Part shown: positions 1-11,687 of the stretch, in pieces
Layout of the letters: every line of letters starts with the position of its first letter
How positions within the stretch are numbered: position 1 is the first letter of the stretch
From: Hemibagrus wyckioides
Lineage: Eukaryota > Chordata > Actinopteri > Siluriformes > Bagridae
Assembly: GCF_019097595.1 (NCBI RefSeq)
Contig: NC_080719.1
Location: 13,882,001 to 13,946,000 of the forward strand
Length of the DNA stretch: 64,000 nucleotides
Direction of reading: 5' to 3'
Notes under the pieces: model-generated
What the model saw: only the letters and a program-made list of their open reading frames with translations
The model's database searches: none
Told to the model about the DNA's origin: nothing
Program-made: the position numbers and the translations under genes

Positions 1-504
1 ACATTACGTTTTTTCCATGTTGGCAAATTAGTGTGTTATAACTACAGTATAGAATAAAACTTATTGGGGTTGTTGATTATTTTCCCATGACAGCACATTT
101 TGTCATGTTTTATTTTTTATGTCCCACCTCACCCACACTCCACATAAGTGTATTTACACTTATAGAACATCTAGCTAAAGTCTAGCATAGATCTTTACAT
201 TTAAATATAAAGCAAGCATTTAATTTGGATGATTTTATCCTGATGTATCTGTAATGCTCAAGAAGCATGAAACAGCAAAATGTTAATGGAATCATCTGTG
301 CTCATTAAAATTCAAACGAATCCTTTGGGGAATCAGCTTTAATAGGTTTTGTTAGTGGCAAATATTGAGCAGCTTTTATTTATAATATATTATTAAACTA
401 TATCCAAAACAAAAGCAATGATGCAATATCGCCAAACATACAGAGCAGGCTGAAACTAAAGCTAATAAAGCTGACAGGGTAGTTGCTTATTTCTGCTAAT
501 ATAT
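1..504. other. AT-rich intergenic sequence
   Basis: I see no coding frame, repeat family or regulatory element that I can name. The sequence is AT-rich unique-looking DNA. Confidence 0.6.
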
Positions 505-552
505 TGTGTGTGTGTGGTGTGTGTGTGTGTGTGTGGTGTGTGTGTGTGTGTG
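505..552. repeat. (TG)n microsatellite
   Basis: An interrupted TG dinucleotide run, broken twice by an extra G (TGTGG). Confidence 0.95.
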
Positions 553-1498
553 ATCACTGAGACGCTTCTAATGCTTCCTCTCTCATTAGGTTCAGTGTCT
601 TCTGTTAGGACTGATTAAGAAAGGCATTTGAGAGTGAACTCTTCCAAGTCACTGCGCTTCTAGCTGTTACAGATGGAGCAAATTATTTGTTTGTCATTGA
701 CTTAGAGCTCCTGAGTATTTGTTGAATTTGTTGAAAAAATATTGCACGTGATAAACTTGTTCATTCTCTGGAAATTACATTACATGTCAGGAGTGAGATT
801 TTCTCCCTGTGTGAAAATATGCAGTTTAATTAAGAACTAATCAAATATATAACGCATGTCTAGAAATCTTAAAGAAATACATTTACGAACATGAGCAGCT
901 GCTTACACCAGGATCAACTTATTGTACATGCAACTCTTATGTTTGGAGTCAGATTTACCTCAGGCTTTATTTTGGATCTTCACAGTGTGTTAAATGTGAG
1001 ACTGTGTGTGACTCGAATAACTTGAAACATTTGTTAAATAAAAGTTGTTGCACATCTTGTTTTTGTTTTTCCAAAATATCCTCTATTTCTATAACTCTGT
1101 TTCATGGAAAGACATTCTTCATTATATCTCTTTGGTTTTCCAGAAATTAACAAAGTGTTTGGATGAAACCAGAGCTACTGACTGTGAAGATTAAAGAAAG
1201 GCTAAAGTGATCCAGACTTTTTCAGAGATGCTGAGTGTCATGTCTGAAACTGTATGAAGCATCCAATCATACAGCTCACAAGAGAGCTGTCACCAGGGGG
1301 CTACTGAATGAACACACACACACATACCAATAAAGGTTTGTTGTCAATACATGATATAATAGTCTGATTAGTAGCAGAAGCTCATGACCATACATTTTTA
1401 ATGGAGCAGGATGACATTAATACTGACAGAGATTATTACACTGTAAAGGATAGTCCCATTAAGTTATGTGAACTTATTTCTTGTCTTTAACTCCAGTT
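553..1498. other. Intergenic, nothing recognised
   Basis: AT-rich sequence with a short CA run near 1313-1323. No open frame of note and no repeat I recognise. Confidence 0.6.
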
Positions 1499-1653
1499 AT
1501 CTTGAAATTCTTTGGATATTGAACTCAGGTTTTCAAAAATGAAAACTTAAAGTAATCAATTGTCTTGACTTGCCTTGTGAGTTGAAACAGAGGTTAAGTT
1601 CAAGTTGAGTTTACTCACATTTTTAAGGCAGCAGGAAAACTTTCCTTTCTAAG
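1499..1653 (+). repeat. Short dispersed repeat, copy 1 of a direct pair
   Basis: This roughly 150-bp segment recurs in the same orientation at 2815-2963 with only a few differences. It starts with ATCTTGAAA, contains the core TTTTCAAAAATGAAAACTT and ends near CTTTCCTT. The copies are dispersed, about 1.3 kb apart, so this is either a non-autonomous DNA element or a local segmental copy. No terminal repeat or target duplication is clear to me. Confidence 0.75.
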
Positions 1654-2814
1654 TTTAACCAGCTTGAAATGTCTATCAGTGAAGAGATTTTCAGAGGATA
1701 TCTCACCCGATAATGCTACAGGCTAGTATCTAGTGAATGTTTAGAGAAACCCTAAAAAATTAGCATTTGAGACAATATCCAGCCATCTAAACCTTCAGTC
1801 AAGCATCTTGCTTTAAATGATTTCAGATGTATCTTTGTTCAACAGTGTTTGAGGTAATATCATTAACCAGGGTTGCCAAGTTTCAAATTTGCACTTCATA
1901 CACCAAAAAAATAAATAGTGAAACTAGCTCCAAAAGGGGTGGACAGTTTACTTCTTTTTCTCAGCACTTGCATGGGGAAATAAGGTCACCAAACTCCACA
2001 CACATTTTTGATGTATGGACCTCATTCACTCACTAATCCTCTTTTCCCTCTGCAACCTTTGTAATATATCGGACAATAGGAATAGTTATAAATCATAAGC
2101 ACACTGTTTGCACTTACAAAACTGCCACTGCTGATTAGATTTTCAGTTAAAACAGTTTCATGAGTTTATACATGTCAGTCTTGAAGATGAATGATTCATG
2201 AGCAGTCCTGAGGGAAATACTCAATATGTTTCCAATACTTTACTGATTTATTGATCACTGAATCCAGGACTTACACACGTTATCTCAGGAACAGTAAACA
2301 CAACGTCAATCATGACTGTAATTTAGGGGGAAAAGCTTGATACACTGATAGAGTTGGTCCTTTTATAAATTACTTGTCTAATGTCCCTCATGGGAAGTGT
2401 GACAGCGCTTTACACACCTGTCATTTTTACACTGTTGACCCGTGCTGCCCTGCAGCAGGAGAGCAAAGAAAACAATTTATCATTACCATTAAAATGCTTT
2501 GTAAAGTGATAGATGTAACACTTTTTGTAGACCTATTTTATCTTTTGACACCCCAAATTTTCAGATACTAGAAGTGTAATTTTTTTTTACCAGTTTTATA
2601 ATGTATGCCTAATAATCAAAGCTAACCGATGTTATCGCTATTTAACTAATGTTAAGTAAATCTAGCAAAACTTTTCTGAACACCTGGCCACACAACTTAC
2701 CTTTGCTTGTTCCGTTCCAGATTTTACAGCAGTAATAATCTCCACTCCAAGCAAAGGCTTTCCACTAGATTTTGGACCATGCCTGTAGGCATTAGCTCAC
2801 TCAGCCACAGTAGC
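1654..2814. other. Intergenic between two repeat copies
   Basis: AT-rich sequence. Two short open frames (69 and 65 codons) have no recognisable domain and look like chance. Confidence 0.6.
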
Positions 2815-2963
2815 ATCTTGAAAATCTTTGGATACTGATCTCAAGTTTTCAAAAATGAAAACTTAAAGTAATCCATTGTCTTGACTTGTCTTGTGAGTTG
2901 AAACAAAGGTTAAGTTCAAGTTGAGTTTACTCACATTTTTAAGGTTGGAACTTTCCTTACTAA
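2815..2963 (+). repeat. Short dispersed repeat, copy 2 of a direct pair
   Basis: Matches 1499-1653 over almost its full length. The main difference is a short gap after TTTTTAAGG, where copy 1 carries GCAGCAGGAAAA and this copy a shorter sequence. Confidence 0.75.
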
Positions 2964-3839
2964 GCTGTAGTTTACATTATAGATTTTATTTCATGTTAAT
3001 GAACTCCAAGCTCCGAAGCTTATAGATACAGTCAAGTCATTAATTAATTAATTGTTAAATGGTTGGCAGGTCTGACGCTTCTGACAGGAGTAAAGGTAAA
3101 TAACTCAGTGTTCCAAATGTAGGGTGAAACAAACTGAGTGATAGAATAATACAAAACTCATTGTCAGTTTATTCGCTAGACTTCCACCAGTACATTTTTA
3201 TAGTTATAGTTTTTGTATAGTATAATTATAGTAGGATTGTATGATGTGTTTTGTAAATCAATTTCCTTGTTTTATTAGTGCAATACAAAGTGTGAAAAAG
3301 TAATTTTTGTAATTATAAGCTTCTGGCTGTAATTCACTTGTTTTCTCAAACATTTCCTGTCACAGTTTTTATTGGCCACATTATATATAGTACAGCTTTG
3401 CTTGCTATTAACAACTCATTGAACCACAATAAGGGGTTGTATATATTTCCATAGAAACAACTCGTTTTTAATTAACAGACTTTTCTCATAATAACTGTCA
3501 TTCTTATACAACATAAATCCACTGTTAATTATGTTTACTGGGAACCGACTGTTAATTTTTTCTTTCTTTCTTTTTTCCTTCCTATCATTTATTTTTTGTA
3601 TTCTTTCTCATTTTGTTCTCCCTCCCTCCCACCTTCCTCCCTTCCCTCAAACTTTGGACATTAAGTCATTGACAACTATTTGTTTGTTGTTTACCATCTT
3701 TATTAAAAGCATTTCTCACAGCCATCAGATAATTGTTTAACACGACATTAAGCCAAGATGCATGAAATGGCCACAAATTTAATTTTTCATCATGTCAAAA
3801 TTGACTTGTTGTTTGTCTTACGAAGTAAGCAAACTTTAG
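2964..3839. other. Intergenic with pyrimidine-rich patch
   Basis: AT-rich DNA with a strongly pyrimidine-rich patch (TTTC/CCTCC) around 3555-3655. No gene is recognised. Confidence 0.6.
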
Positions 3840-4080
3840 TAGTAAAAAAATATCCATGGCCAAAGGCCATAGCCGTCAATTCCGTCCTGTACACACACTC
3901 CTCTGTGTCCTCTAATTTATGTCTTGCTGTTGCACCAATTAGCACCCCGGCCGGCGTGGTGGCGTGCAGGTGGCCTGCGCTCCTTTAGCCGCGAAGAGCC
4001 ACAGATCTGCTAATGACTTGCTCCGGAGAGGGAAGCGGAGCTGAGGTGACATCCAGAGAGCCGTGGGCGTCTGTGTGTTA
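3840..4080. other. GC-rich unique segment, possible conserved non-coding element
   Basis: This stretch is clearly more GC- and CpG-rich than its surroundings (for example CCCCGGCCGGCG near 3945) and contains homeodomain-like TAAT cores in CCAATTAG and GCTAATGAC. It is not repeated in the window and has no convincing frame. I infer a possible enhancer or conserved element. Composition alone cannot prove it. Confidence 0.3.
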
Positions 4081-4446
4081 CTGTGAAAAAGAACCACGCT
4101 AAGACAAGACAAGGAGATGTGGAAGAACTCAAGAGATAAGATTTGAGCATCTCCGAGTCTGGCCTCTTGTGAAAGTGTGATTTTTAATTAAGCCAAGACA
4201 CTAGAGGTAAAAAAGGTCATTTTCCTCAGATTTATTTATAAAAATGCATTGAGGTCTTTCTTTGTTTATGCCTGAGTGCTAAAAATGTTACAATCCATCA
4301 ATTATTTATATAGTTTGATGTTTCTGCCCACAGCTTAATCTAAAAAATTAGCAACTTTAGCTCCGCCTACATGAACCAAACATGTCATGTATATCATATA
4401 TCCCTGAAATGTTTCCTCTCTACTCTCTAGCAATGTATCTGTGCAC
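4081..4446. other. Intergenic, nothing recognised
   Basis: AT-rich sequence with no frame or repeat that I can name. Confidence 0.6.
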
Positions 4447-4522
4447 ATTATTACACACATAACCTGTCACATTGTCACACACATAATGTGTAACTTATTA
4501 CACACATAATATGTCACATTCT
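4447..4522. repeat. Short imperfect tandem repeat (about 30-bp unit)
   Basis: Three diverged units share TTACACACATAA followed by a TGTCACATT-like segment. This is a small minisatellite-like array. Confidence 0.7.
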
Positions 4523-5228
4523 TACTGTTATAATTTTTGCTGTTGTTAACCTATATACTGTAAGATTCTTGATGAACAACACTTATTTTAGTTGAAACAG
4601 GAAATACTTTTTTTTATCTTATAACCGATTTTCACAAAAACTGCATTTTTTCCATATTCAAAATCAAATATTACATTTTCTAGATTTTACCCTAATAAAT
4701 TACCTGCATTTATGGAATGTTACTTCTATCCATGATTAGATAGACATTGCAAAGGCATTTCTTAAAACATTGATAATTATTGGAATTATCTTTGATTTAA
4801 TACTTTATAAAAAGGGAAAATAAGGCATGGAAAACATGGAATATTCAATAACTACAAAAATCATCTTCTAACAATTCTCTTTTCTTGAGAGTATCTTCAG
4901 AGTGAAATAAACATTTTAATTCTAGCACCATCCAAAGAAAAAGTTTTCTTTTTAAAAAAATTAATAAAAATATAACGCAATAAACCCAATTAGGTTTGTT
5001 CAGTCCAGGCATGTGTTGTGAAATGTGTTATGTTTTTGCTCTCTTAAGAGTTTGAGTTCAAGCAGGGTGTGTTTCTAGCTCTTAATTCAGCAAGAAATAG
5101 CATGCTAACATGAATTAGAATACAAAGTTCAATGAGTGTCACTTTTAAAGAATGAAGGAGCCTAATCCCAGCAGCACCTACACCCCGTACACCATCTGTC
5201 TTTCCTACAGGACAGCTGGCTGCTAGCT
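4523..5228. other. Intergenic, nothing recognised
   Basis: Very AT-rich sequence. No supported feature. Confidence 0.6.
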
Positions 5229-5450
5229 AACATTTACATTTATTCATTTGGCAGATGCTTTTACAGGTGAGAATGCAGACTGTAGAGCTGTGTAGAGCTG
5301 AGGGTGAAGTATACAGTGTTACATTTGATGGATAAAATTTCAGATACTTAACAGATCTGGATTTATATACTCTAGCTGTCTGGCAGACATGGGATTTGAC
5401 CTCACAACCTTCCAGTGAGTGGTACAGCATCTTAACTTCAGAGCTACAAA
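5229..5450 (-). mobile_element. tRNA-derived SINE, diverged copy
   Basis: On the plus strand it opens with ACATTTACATTTATTCATTTGG and CAGATGCTTTTA, the reverse complement of the SINE tail seen in seven other copies here. It closes with GACCTCACAACCTTCC, the reverse complement of the box-B region. The middle is diverged. Related copies: 10925, 33684, 35013, 37742, 43408, 48978 and 60941. Confidence 0.6.
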
Positions 5451-5559
5451 CCTGTTCCAACAAACCTGAAAGTAGAAGAGAGTATGAGAAACAGCAGGTG
5501 ATAACCCCATCCTTCACCATAACTACTCCCCTTACACTAACCCCACACTTTATGTCTAA

Positions 5560-5712
5560 TCATACCAACCACCCCTCACTGCCTTACACCTAACCCCTAG
5601 CTCCCCACTTACCCTAACTCCACCTCACATGTGTAGCCCCACCCCTTACCCTAACCCCACCCAGACCACTCAACCCCACCCCTTATTCTAACCTCACCCT
5701 CACCAAAAAACT
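5560..5712. repeat. C-rich degenerate telomere-like repeat
   Basis: A strand-asymmetric block almost free of G, built from variants of CCCTAACCCCA: acctaacccct, accctaactcc, accctaacccc, attctaacctc. The core CCCTAA is the vertebrate telomere unit, but the phase is irregular and there is no perfect tandem hexamer run. It directly precedes the AAT tail of the LINE fragment. Confidence 0.7.
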
Positions 5713-6386
5713 TAATAATAATAATAATAATAATACATTTTATTTATAGGCGCCTTTCTCAACACCCAAGGACACCAAACAATGAGTTACAAAACAAAGC
5801 ACATAGAAACAATACGACAAAAAACAAGCAACAATAACAAAAAAAAAAAAAATACAGAAGACTGTGACTGTGTGAGAGGGCAAGTAAGATTTAGGAAGAG
5901 TAAGCAAGCTTAAACAGGTGAGACTTGAGTCTAGATTTAAAGATATACAGAGAGTCAATACGTGAGGTAACAAGATTGTGAACAAGAGTAGCAGTAGCAT
6001 TCTGTGTAAGGGAAGGACGAAGACGGTTGATATTACGTAGATGGAAATACGCAGACCGGGTAATGTTATTAATATGTGATTGAAATGAGAGTGTACTGTC
6101 CAGGAGGACACCCAATCTCTTAACCTGAGTAGAAGGGGAAACAACAGAATTGTCAATAGAGAGGGAGAAGCTATTATTTTAGATAAAGTTGATTTAGTAC
6201 CAATTAAAAGAAATTCAGTTTTCTCACTATTTAGTTTGAGGAAGTCGGAAGAGAACCAGGATTTGAGTTCATTAAAGCAGTCAAGAAGAGAGGAAGGAGG
6301 GAGGGTAGCATTAGGTTCACTAGAGTAATAGAGTTGGGTGTCATCCGCATAACAGTGGAATGGAAAGAAACTTAACTGTATAGTCA
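5713..6386 (-). mobile_element. L2-like LINE, 5'-truncated, with 3' tail
   Basis: This is the end of a non-LTR retrotransposon of the CR1/L2 type, running on the minus strand. Its 3' end is at low coordinates: a tail of AAT repeats (about 5717-5735) preceded by GGCGCCTATAAATAAAATG in sense, a form common in L2-like tails. Upstream lies the reverse transcriptase palm with YADDTQLY. It is 5'-truncated near 6386, as is usual for LINEs copied by target-primed reverse transcription. Confidence 0.8.
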
Positions 6387-6387
6387 T
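5891..6387 (-). pseudogene. Broken reverse transcriptase fragment (L2-like)
   Basis: The frame from 6387 carries the catalytic motif [10 protein letters not shown] followed by [14 protein letters not shown], a block typical of CR1/L2 reverse transcriptases. A frameshift near 6160 moves the coding sense to another frame that continues with [14 protein letters not shown] and later LVTSRIDSL. It then jumps to [13 protein letters not shown], a typical L2 C-terminus, so the stretch that normally lies between these blocks is missing. With 5' truncation, a frameshift and an internal deletion it cannot make a working enzyme. The family call is from motif recognition. Confidence 0.8.
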
Positions 6388-6415
6388 TTCTTGTTTTATT
6401 TTTTTTCTTCCTTTC

Positions 6416-6830
6416 TTTACACCATTGTTTCTTTCTTTCTTTGCCTTTGATTATTTTCTTTTTACAAATTTTGATTTTCATTCTCATTGTTACTTTCTTC
6501 TTTCCTTCCGTCCTTTCATTCTTTCTTTTGCATTTTTGTTAATGCATTCACCTTTTCCTGTTCTTTCATTTATTTGCTTGTTCACCTTTTCTCTAACACA
6601 ATCTTTCTTTCTTTCTTTCTTTCTTTCATTGCACTTTTTTCTTTTACTCAATCCCTGTTTTTGTATTTTTTGCTTATTGTTTGGTATTTTTCTTTTTTCA
6701 TTCATTCATTCATTCATTCATTCATTCATTCATTCATTCATTCATTCATTCATTCATTCATTTTTTACTATTTCTTTTCATTGCTCTTCTAATTTCTTTC
6801 TTTCTTTCTCTCTTTCTTTCTTTCTTTCTC

Positions 6831-6878
<48 letters not shown>

Positions 6879-6890
6879 TCAATATATTAT
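6416..6890. repeat. Pyrimidine microsatellite cluster (TTTC)n and (ATTC)n
   Basis: A run of TTTC units at about 6603-6630, a clean ATTC array at about 6697-6762 and a long TTTC/TCTC array at about 6795-6880. The long 'open frames' here (repeating FLSFFLSF and FIHSFIHS) are products of the repeats, not genes. Confidence 0.95.
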
Positions 6891-7312
6891 GAAGATGCTT
6901 CTGTTTCCTTAGGGAAAATTGCCAATTCCACTTCACCACTTTGTGTGCGTCAGAGAGACACTGAAATGGTCTTTCTGTTCTTGACTGATTGCTGGAACAG
7001 TACATTCCTGATGGCTACTGTGTTTTATCCGAGCACTCAGAGAAATGTTCTGTCTAAACAAACAGACTAACGGACAGCGGCAATAACAGCTTTCCCTCCT
7101 GCAATACAGTTTAAAGGAACAATTCTATAATAATTCATACAAAACCCTTTGCTCTGAACTGGCCTGATCTCTGACCACTCAGCCTGGTGTTCAGTAACCC
7201 ATGTGTTTAATTCGCTGCTCTTACACACTCCAGGATTTCTGTTTCTCTAACATTTTCATCCTCAGGTGGATGGAGTGTGAAGAGGACACTGTCCCTGTGC
7301 AGAGATGGACAC
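6891..7312. other. Intergenic, nothing recognised
   Basis: Unique-looking sequence between two simple repeats. No supported feature. Confidence 0.55.
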
Positions 7313-7340
7313 AAAGAGAGAGAGAGAGAGAGAGAGAGAG
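7313..7340. repeat. (AG)n microsatellite
   Basis: An uninterrupted AG dinucleotide run. Confidence 0.95.
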
Positions 7341-10300
7341 CTGTCCTCAGCACACCTCTGTACAGCAGACTCAGTCTCCTGCATTTTTAACACCCTGGAA
7401 ATATTATCATCTGTCACAGTGCTGTCTGTGCTCCAGGCACCAAGCTGAAGAAGTGTTTAATATTGAAAATGTAATTTTAAAACCGGTACGTACCAAATGC
7501 ATTTATTAGACCTGAGAGAGTAAGACAAGCGGCACTTTCATAGTCATAATCTACTCTACAGGTAAATTCCTAGAAAGAGGAATAATTCTGCCAGACAGTT
7601 TCTCAGCTGGTAAACTAATTCGACAATTCGAGCCCTGACAATATAGGTGGAGTGAGCAAAAGTAATAAAAATCATACATCAGAGGAAAAAACACTAACAG
7701 AGGTGTTCTCTGCTTGCAACATGATCGGGTTCATAAGTGAGATTATAAGCAGGAGTTTAAACTCATGAACAAAAAGCAGAGCTATATAAGCAGAGATATA
7801 TAAAAGAGATTAGTGTAGAGTTAATGTTAGTGGTGTAAGCCAAATACAAAGCTGTAATCTCAAAACAAAAACCTAATAATACAGACTGCAACTAGCTATG
7901 GTGGGAACATAGATAAATAATCCTCTCTGTCATCATCGTTCAAAAATGATTAGTAGAACTACTCCAGATTCTGTACCAAGTTGGTCAAATATGGAATTTG
8001 AACTGAAATATGAACAGTAATCGCATTGTTTATTGTGGTAGATGAACCCAACCAAAGGGTAACAAATCAGAGCAGAATAAGTGCAGATAGAACAGTCAGG
8101 ATGAGGTTTGTTCTGATTTTGAACCCGTAAAATGGGGTCACTGGCCGCCGGAAAAGTTCGAGAACTCCTTTACTGTAGAGTAAACCCCAGAACTTTAATC
8201 TTCTGGCCATTAAACTGTAAAAGTAAATCTACATGAACACATGCAGCAATTTTATCACTGCAAGTCACCAGTCACTGTACTATGAAATCTTCAAGAGGCG
8301 TTCCTATTGTACTACTGGTTGTCATAGTAATAACATCTCTCAGTGAATGGTGCAACTAGCATTCCACTTGACATCAATGTTCCTGCTACTAAAATGAAAC
8401 ATTCTGGAGGTGGAAAGTTTTTATATAAAATTCACTAGTGTATATATGCATCATATTATACAAGATGAAAGAGAAGCAGTGTGCGCACTTTGCCATGGAT
8501 CGAGAGCACTCTACTGCCTTCACTCCTATTGGTACTCACTGCACTAAGTCCATATTTGCATAAAGTTCATCTTTGTCTCATCATTAGACACGGCCACATC
8601 TAGTCACCAACAGTGTTTGTCAGTCGAGTCGCTGTGTCGGCACTCTCACTGAAAATGAAAACTCTCTGGTCATTTTGTCGCTGCAAGTCGCTGTATGTGT
8701 GAACATATAAGAAATCTGTATATAGTCAGTGCAATAGGAATCACAATAAAAGTAAGAAGCTGAGCTAAAATGCAGTTAGTAAAATAGTAAATAATCTACA
8801 GTGGTGAATATGGTGATACAGGAAGTGCTAGGGAAGCTAATTGGCTACTGGATTTAACATTTCTACCAGATTTAGCACAAGTAAAGCAGCAAAGAAAGAA
8901 AGTGTGAAGTTTAGTGCAGTGATACAACACAACAATGCTACATATGCAACAAGCAGCTGCTAATCATGCAGGATGCGACATGCTAATTCATCTACAACAG
9001 TGACTACAGTGATACAGGAAGTGCTGGAGGAGTCAGCTAACTTACAATGATGCACTGACAGACATCATATGAACTAAGGTAGCAAGACGAAATGTTTTTT
9101 GTAATCAGTCTACAGTCAGGGGAAGAGTTTTAACAACTTATTTTCCAGCTCCACTACCCGTGAAAAAAGTTGTTTGCTAATAGTATAAGTTTAGTGTAGA
9201 TTTGATTTTAGTGTAACTACATTATCATTTAAAGTTAAAATTATTTAAATTGAATCATGATTAATGAGGAGAGAGTTAGCTGTGGGCTTCACTCACCAAA
9301 ACAGAAGAAAACAGAGAAGCTCGCTCACTGAAACATGTCGGCTTAACGATATTAATTATAGAAGTTATAGCAAATTACCTTCACCCCATCTGCACTATGG
9401 AGCTTATAAAACAAGCAGGATTAATAAGATAAATACAGATCGGCTAGTTGCTTAGATACTCCTAATGGCATCAGGTTCATTTTTTCCACAGAAAGTTGCG
9501 TTAGGTGCCAAAGAGCTGTACATTTCTGTGCCTGTCACTTTATTTCTGAAAAAATATAAATAAACTCCCAGTTCTGCTTTAGTGCAATTTTTCTCACTGT
9601 GAATAAGTGATGGAATAAAAAGAATACCGCTGTCACATGACCAAAATAGCAACAACTTGGTACGTCTAGAAAAACAGGGCAATGTTCTCTAACAGGAATT
9701 ACTGTTAGGTTTTTAAGGAAGGATATAGGATCCTATTTCTGGTATTTGTGAAAGGATTTGTTCCTCAGTAATTAGTAATTTGTCTTAAACTACAGATTTT
9801 TTTTTGTTTATTGTACATGTATGCATAAGTTTTTGTCCATTTATAGTTACATTTAAGGTTAATGGACTGTACCAAAAATACAGAACATTTATATTTATAG
9901 CCATTTATAATTTCTCAGAATAACCCCACAGTTCACCATCAGAAGCTGAGGATTCAGATTTTCCTGTTGGGAGACTATATCACTCTACCCGTTGGTGCTT
10001 ACCTGAGTTTCAGAGAGGAGTAGAAGAGGTTACACAGCAAATTGTCTTCCAGCTGGAACTACTGTCAATACTGCTGCTACAGAAAAATCAGCAGCACCTT
10101 CTGACTGAGATCAGCATTACGAATTCAACAGCTCTAAATAATAATATTTGGTCATTAGTGTATAATTAGAAGGAAAGCTTGATTCATTCATGGTTGTGAA
10201 TCAATTTACTTGATTTAATGAATTGTTGAGGAATTGTCCATGACTGCTCTCCTTTCTTTCCTAATTAGTTCTTTGTGTGTATTTGTACATGATCATACCT

Positions 10301-10924
10301 GTCACCAGAAGGGTCAACAGCTGGAACAGAAAGTGTATGTGTCTTCCTTTAGCCTGGATATCCAACACTTTTGTGATCAGCAGCTGCTCTATGACAGAAA
10401 ACCTAAAAAAACTGCTTTGTCCCTTGCCATCTGGGGTCTTGGGAGTGGAGGGCGGATGTTGAGAACAGCTGGCATGTAATTGTAGCTTGTGAAATGCAGC
10501 TGTGAAGTAAACGAGCCCCTGATTCGTTAGGTGAATACAACCGTGAATACCCACAATTCCCTGTTTACTGCAGTGGAGGTGTTCAGAGAGAGAGAGTGCA
10601 GGAACTCTGATTGTGGGGGAGTTGTTTATTTAGGTGGACTGTGTCATTAGGGGAGGAGAAAGTAATCATGTGTTTTAATGCCGCCTAAATGTTGAAGAAT
10701 ATAGTTACAGTTACAGGCCTGATAAACAAAAATGGGTGTCTCCAGTCTTGGAGTAAATAAGAGGGTATTTTGGAGTGGATGAATGAGTACATTGTGAGTT
10801 GTGTGATGGTACACATGTGAGTCAGTACCTTACTCATTGATTAATTCCCGTCCTGGGTGCTGCAGTTCATGAACAGTTTGGTAACTTTTCCGCTTTTAAA
10901 TCTCCACATAAACCTATTATTTAC
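7341..10924. other. Long intergenic stretch
   Basis: No gene is recognised in 3.6 kb. Two things stand out. At about 8590-8700 there is a CpG-containing stretch with repeated GTCGCTG/AGTCGCTG words that resembles fish DNA-transposon ends. A phrase around GTGATACAGGAAGTGCT occurs near 8812 and again near 9011 in similar context, suggesting an old local duplication. The rest is AT-rich. Confidence 0.5.
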
Positions 10925-11118
10925 CTACATTTACATTCTACATTTCTGGCTTTTATCCAGAGCAACTTACAATTTACCTCATTTTATACAACTGAGCAGT
11001 TGAGGGTTAAGGGCCTTGCTCAGGGTCCCAATAGTGGAAGTGTGGTAGACTTGTGATTCTAACTCACAACCTTCTGATCAGTAGTCTAACACCTTAAACA
11101 CTAAGCTGCCACATCCCC
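10925..11118 (-). mobile_element. tRNA-derived SINE
   Basis: Plus strand shows the reversed tail (TTTCTGGCTTTTATCCAGAG), then CTGAGCAGTTGAGGGTTAAG and GGCCTTGCTCAGGG, then the reversed box-B region (ACTCACAACCTTCTGAT), ending in CACTAAGCTGCCAC. It matches the copies at 33684 and 60941 in reverse. Confidence 0.8.
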
Positions 11119-11435
11119 ACATACCTGATGAGTTAAAACACATGTTTGTGAGCAGGTAAATCATAACTTGAATGAGTCCGTGAATAAATAAGTTAGTGTG
11201 AATAAGTGAATATGAATAAGTTAGTGTGAAGAGTATTGGTGAATTGCAGTGCTAAAATTGCTATGTGTGTAAATGTCACTTTACTTGAAGCCTGAGAGTT
11301 TATTTTAACTCACTAAAGTTTAATAGGCAGAAGACTACATTTCTGAGTTTCACTTTTTTGCTGGTTTTGGCAATGAATTGACAACTATATTTCCTCTAAA
11401 ATCTTTTTTGGAAAAGATACATGATTGTAGTAAAG

Positions 11436-11687
11436 AGGTCCCTGATGGTCCAGTGGCAAGATCTCGTGCTCTCATCTCTATGGCCCGGGTTTGATTCTCC
11501 AGGCAGGGAACCAACCCAGCCACTGAGATGTTAACTCTCAGTGCTGGTTCCAAGCCCAGATTTTAAAAAATGGGAGGGTTGCATCAGGATGGCCATCCAG
11601 CGTGAAACCTGTGCCAAAATCAAATAGGCGGATCGGATGATCCGCTGTGCTGACCCCGAACACTGAGCAGCTGAGGGACAACAATGA
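11436..11687 (+). mobile_element. tRNA-derived SINE with RTE-like tail
   Basis: This is a second SINE family. The head has an RNA polymerase III box A (TGGTCCAGTGG, perfect to TRGYNNANNGG) and a near box B (GGTTTGATTCTC, one C-to-T change). The body contains GTTAACTCTCAGTGCTGGTT and the segment GCATCAGGATGGCCATCC, then GCGGATCGGATGATCCGCTG, ending in an ACAAC run. I recall such tails in fish SINEs and RTE-type LINEs. A partial copy of the same body lies at 45555-45722. Confidence 0.75.

Noticed and set aside
6425..7070. Overlapping open frames of 100-155 codons on both strands
   Set aside because: They are translations of TTTC and ATTC repeats, with period-4 repeats of amino acids.
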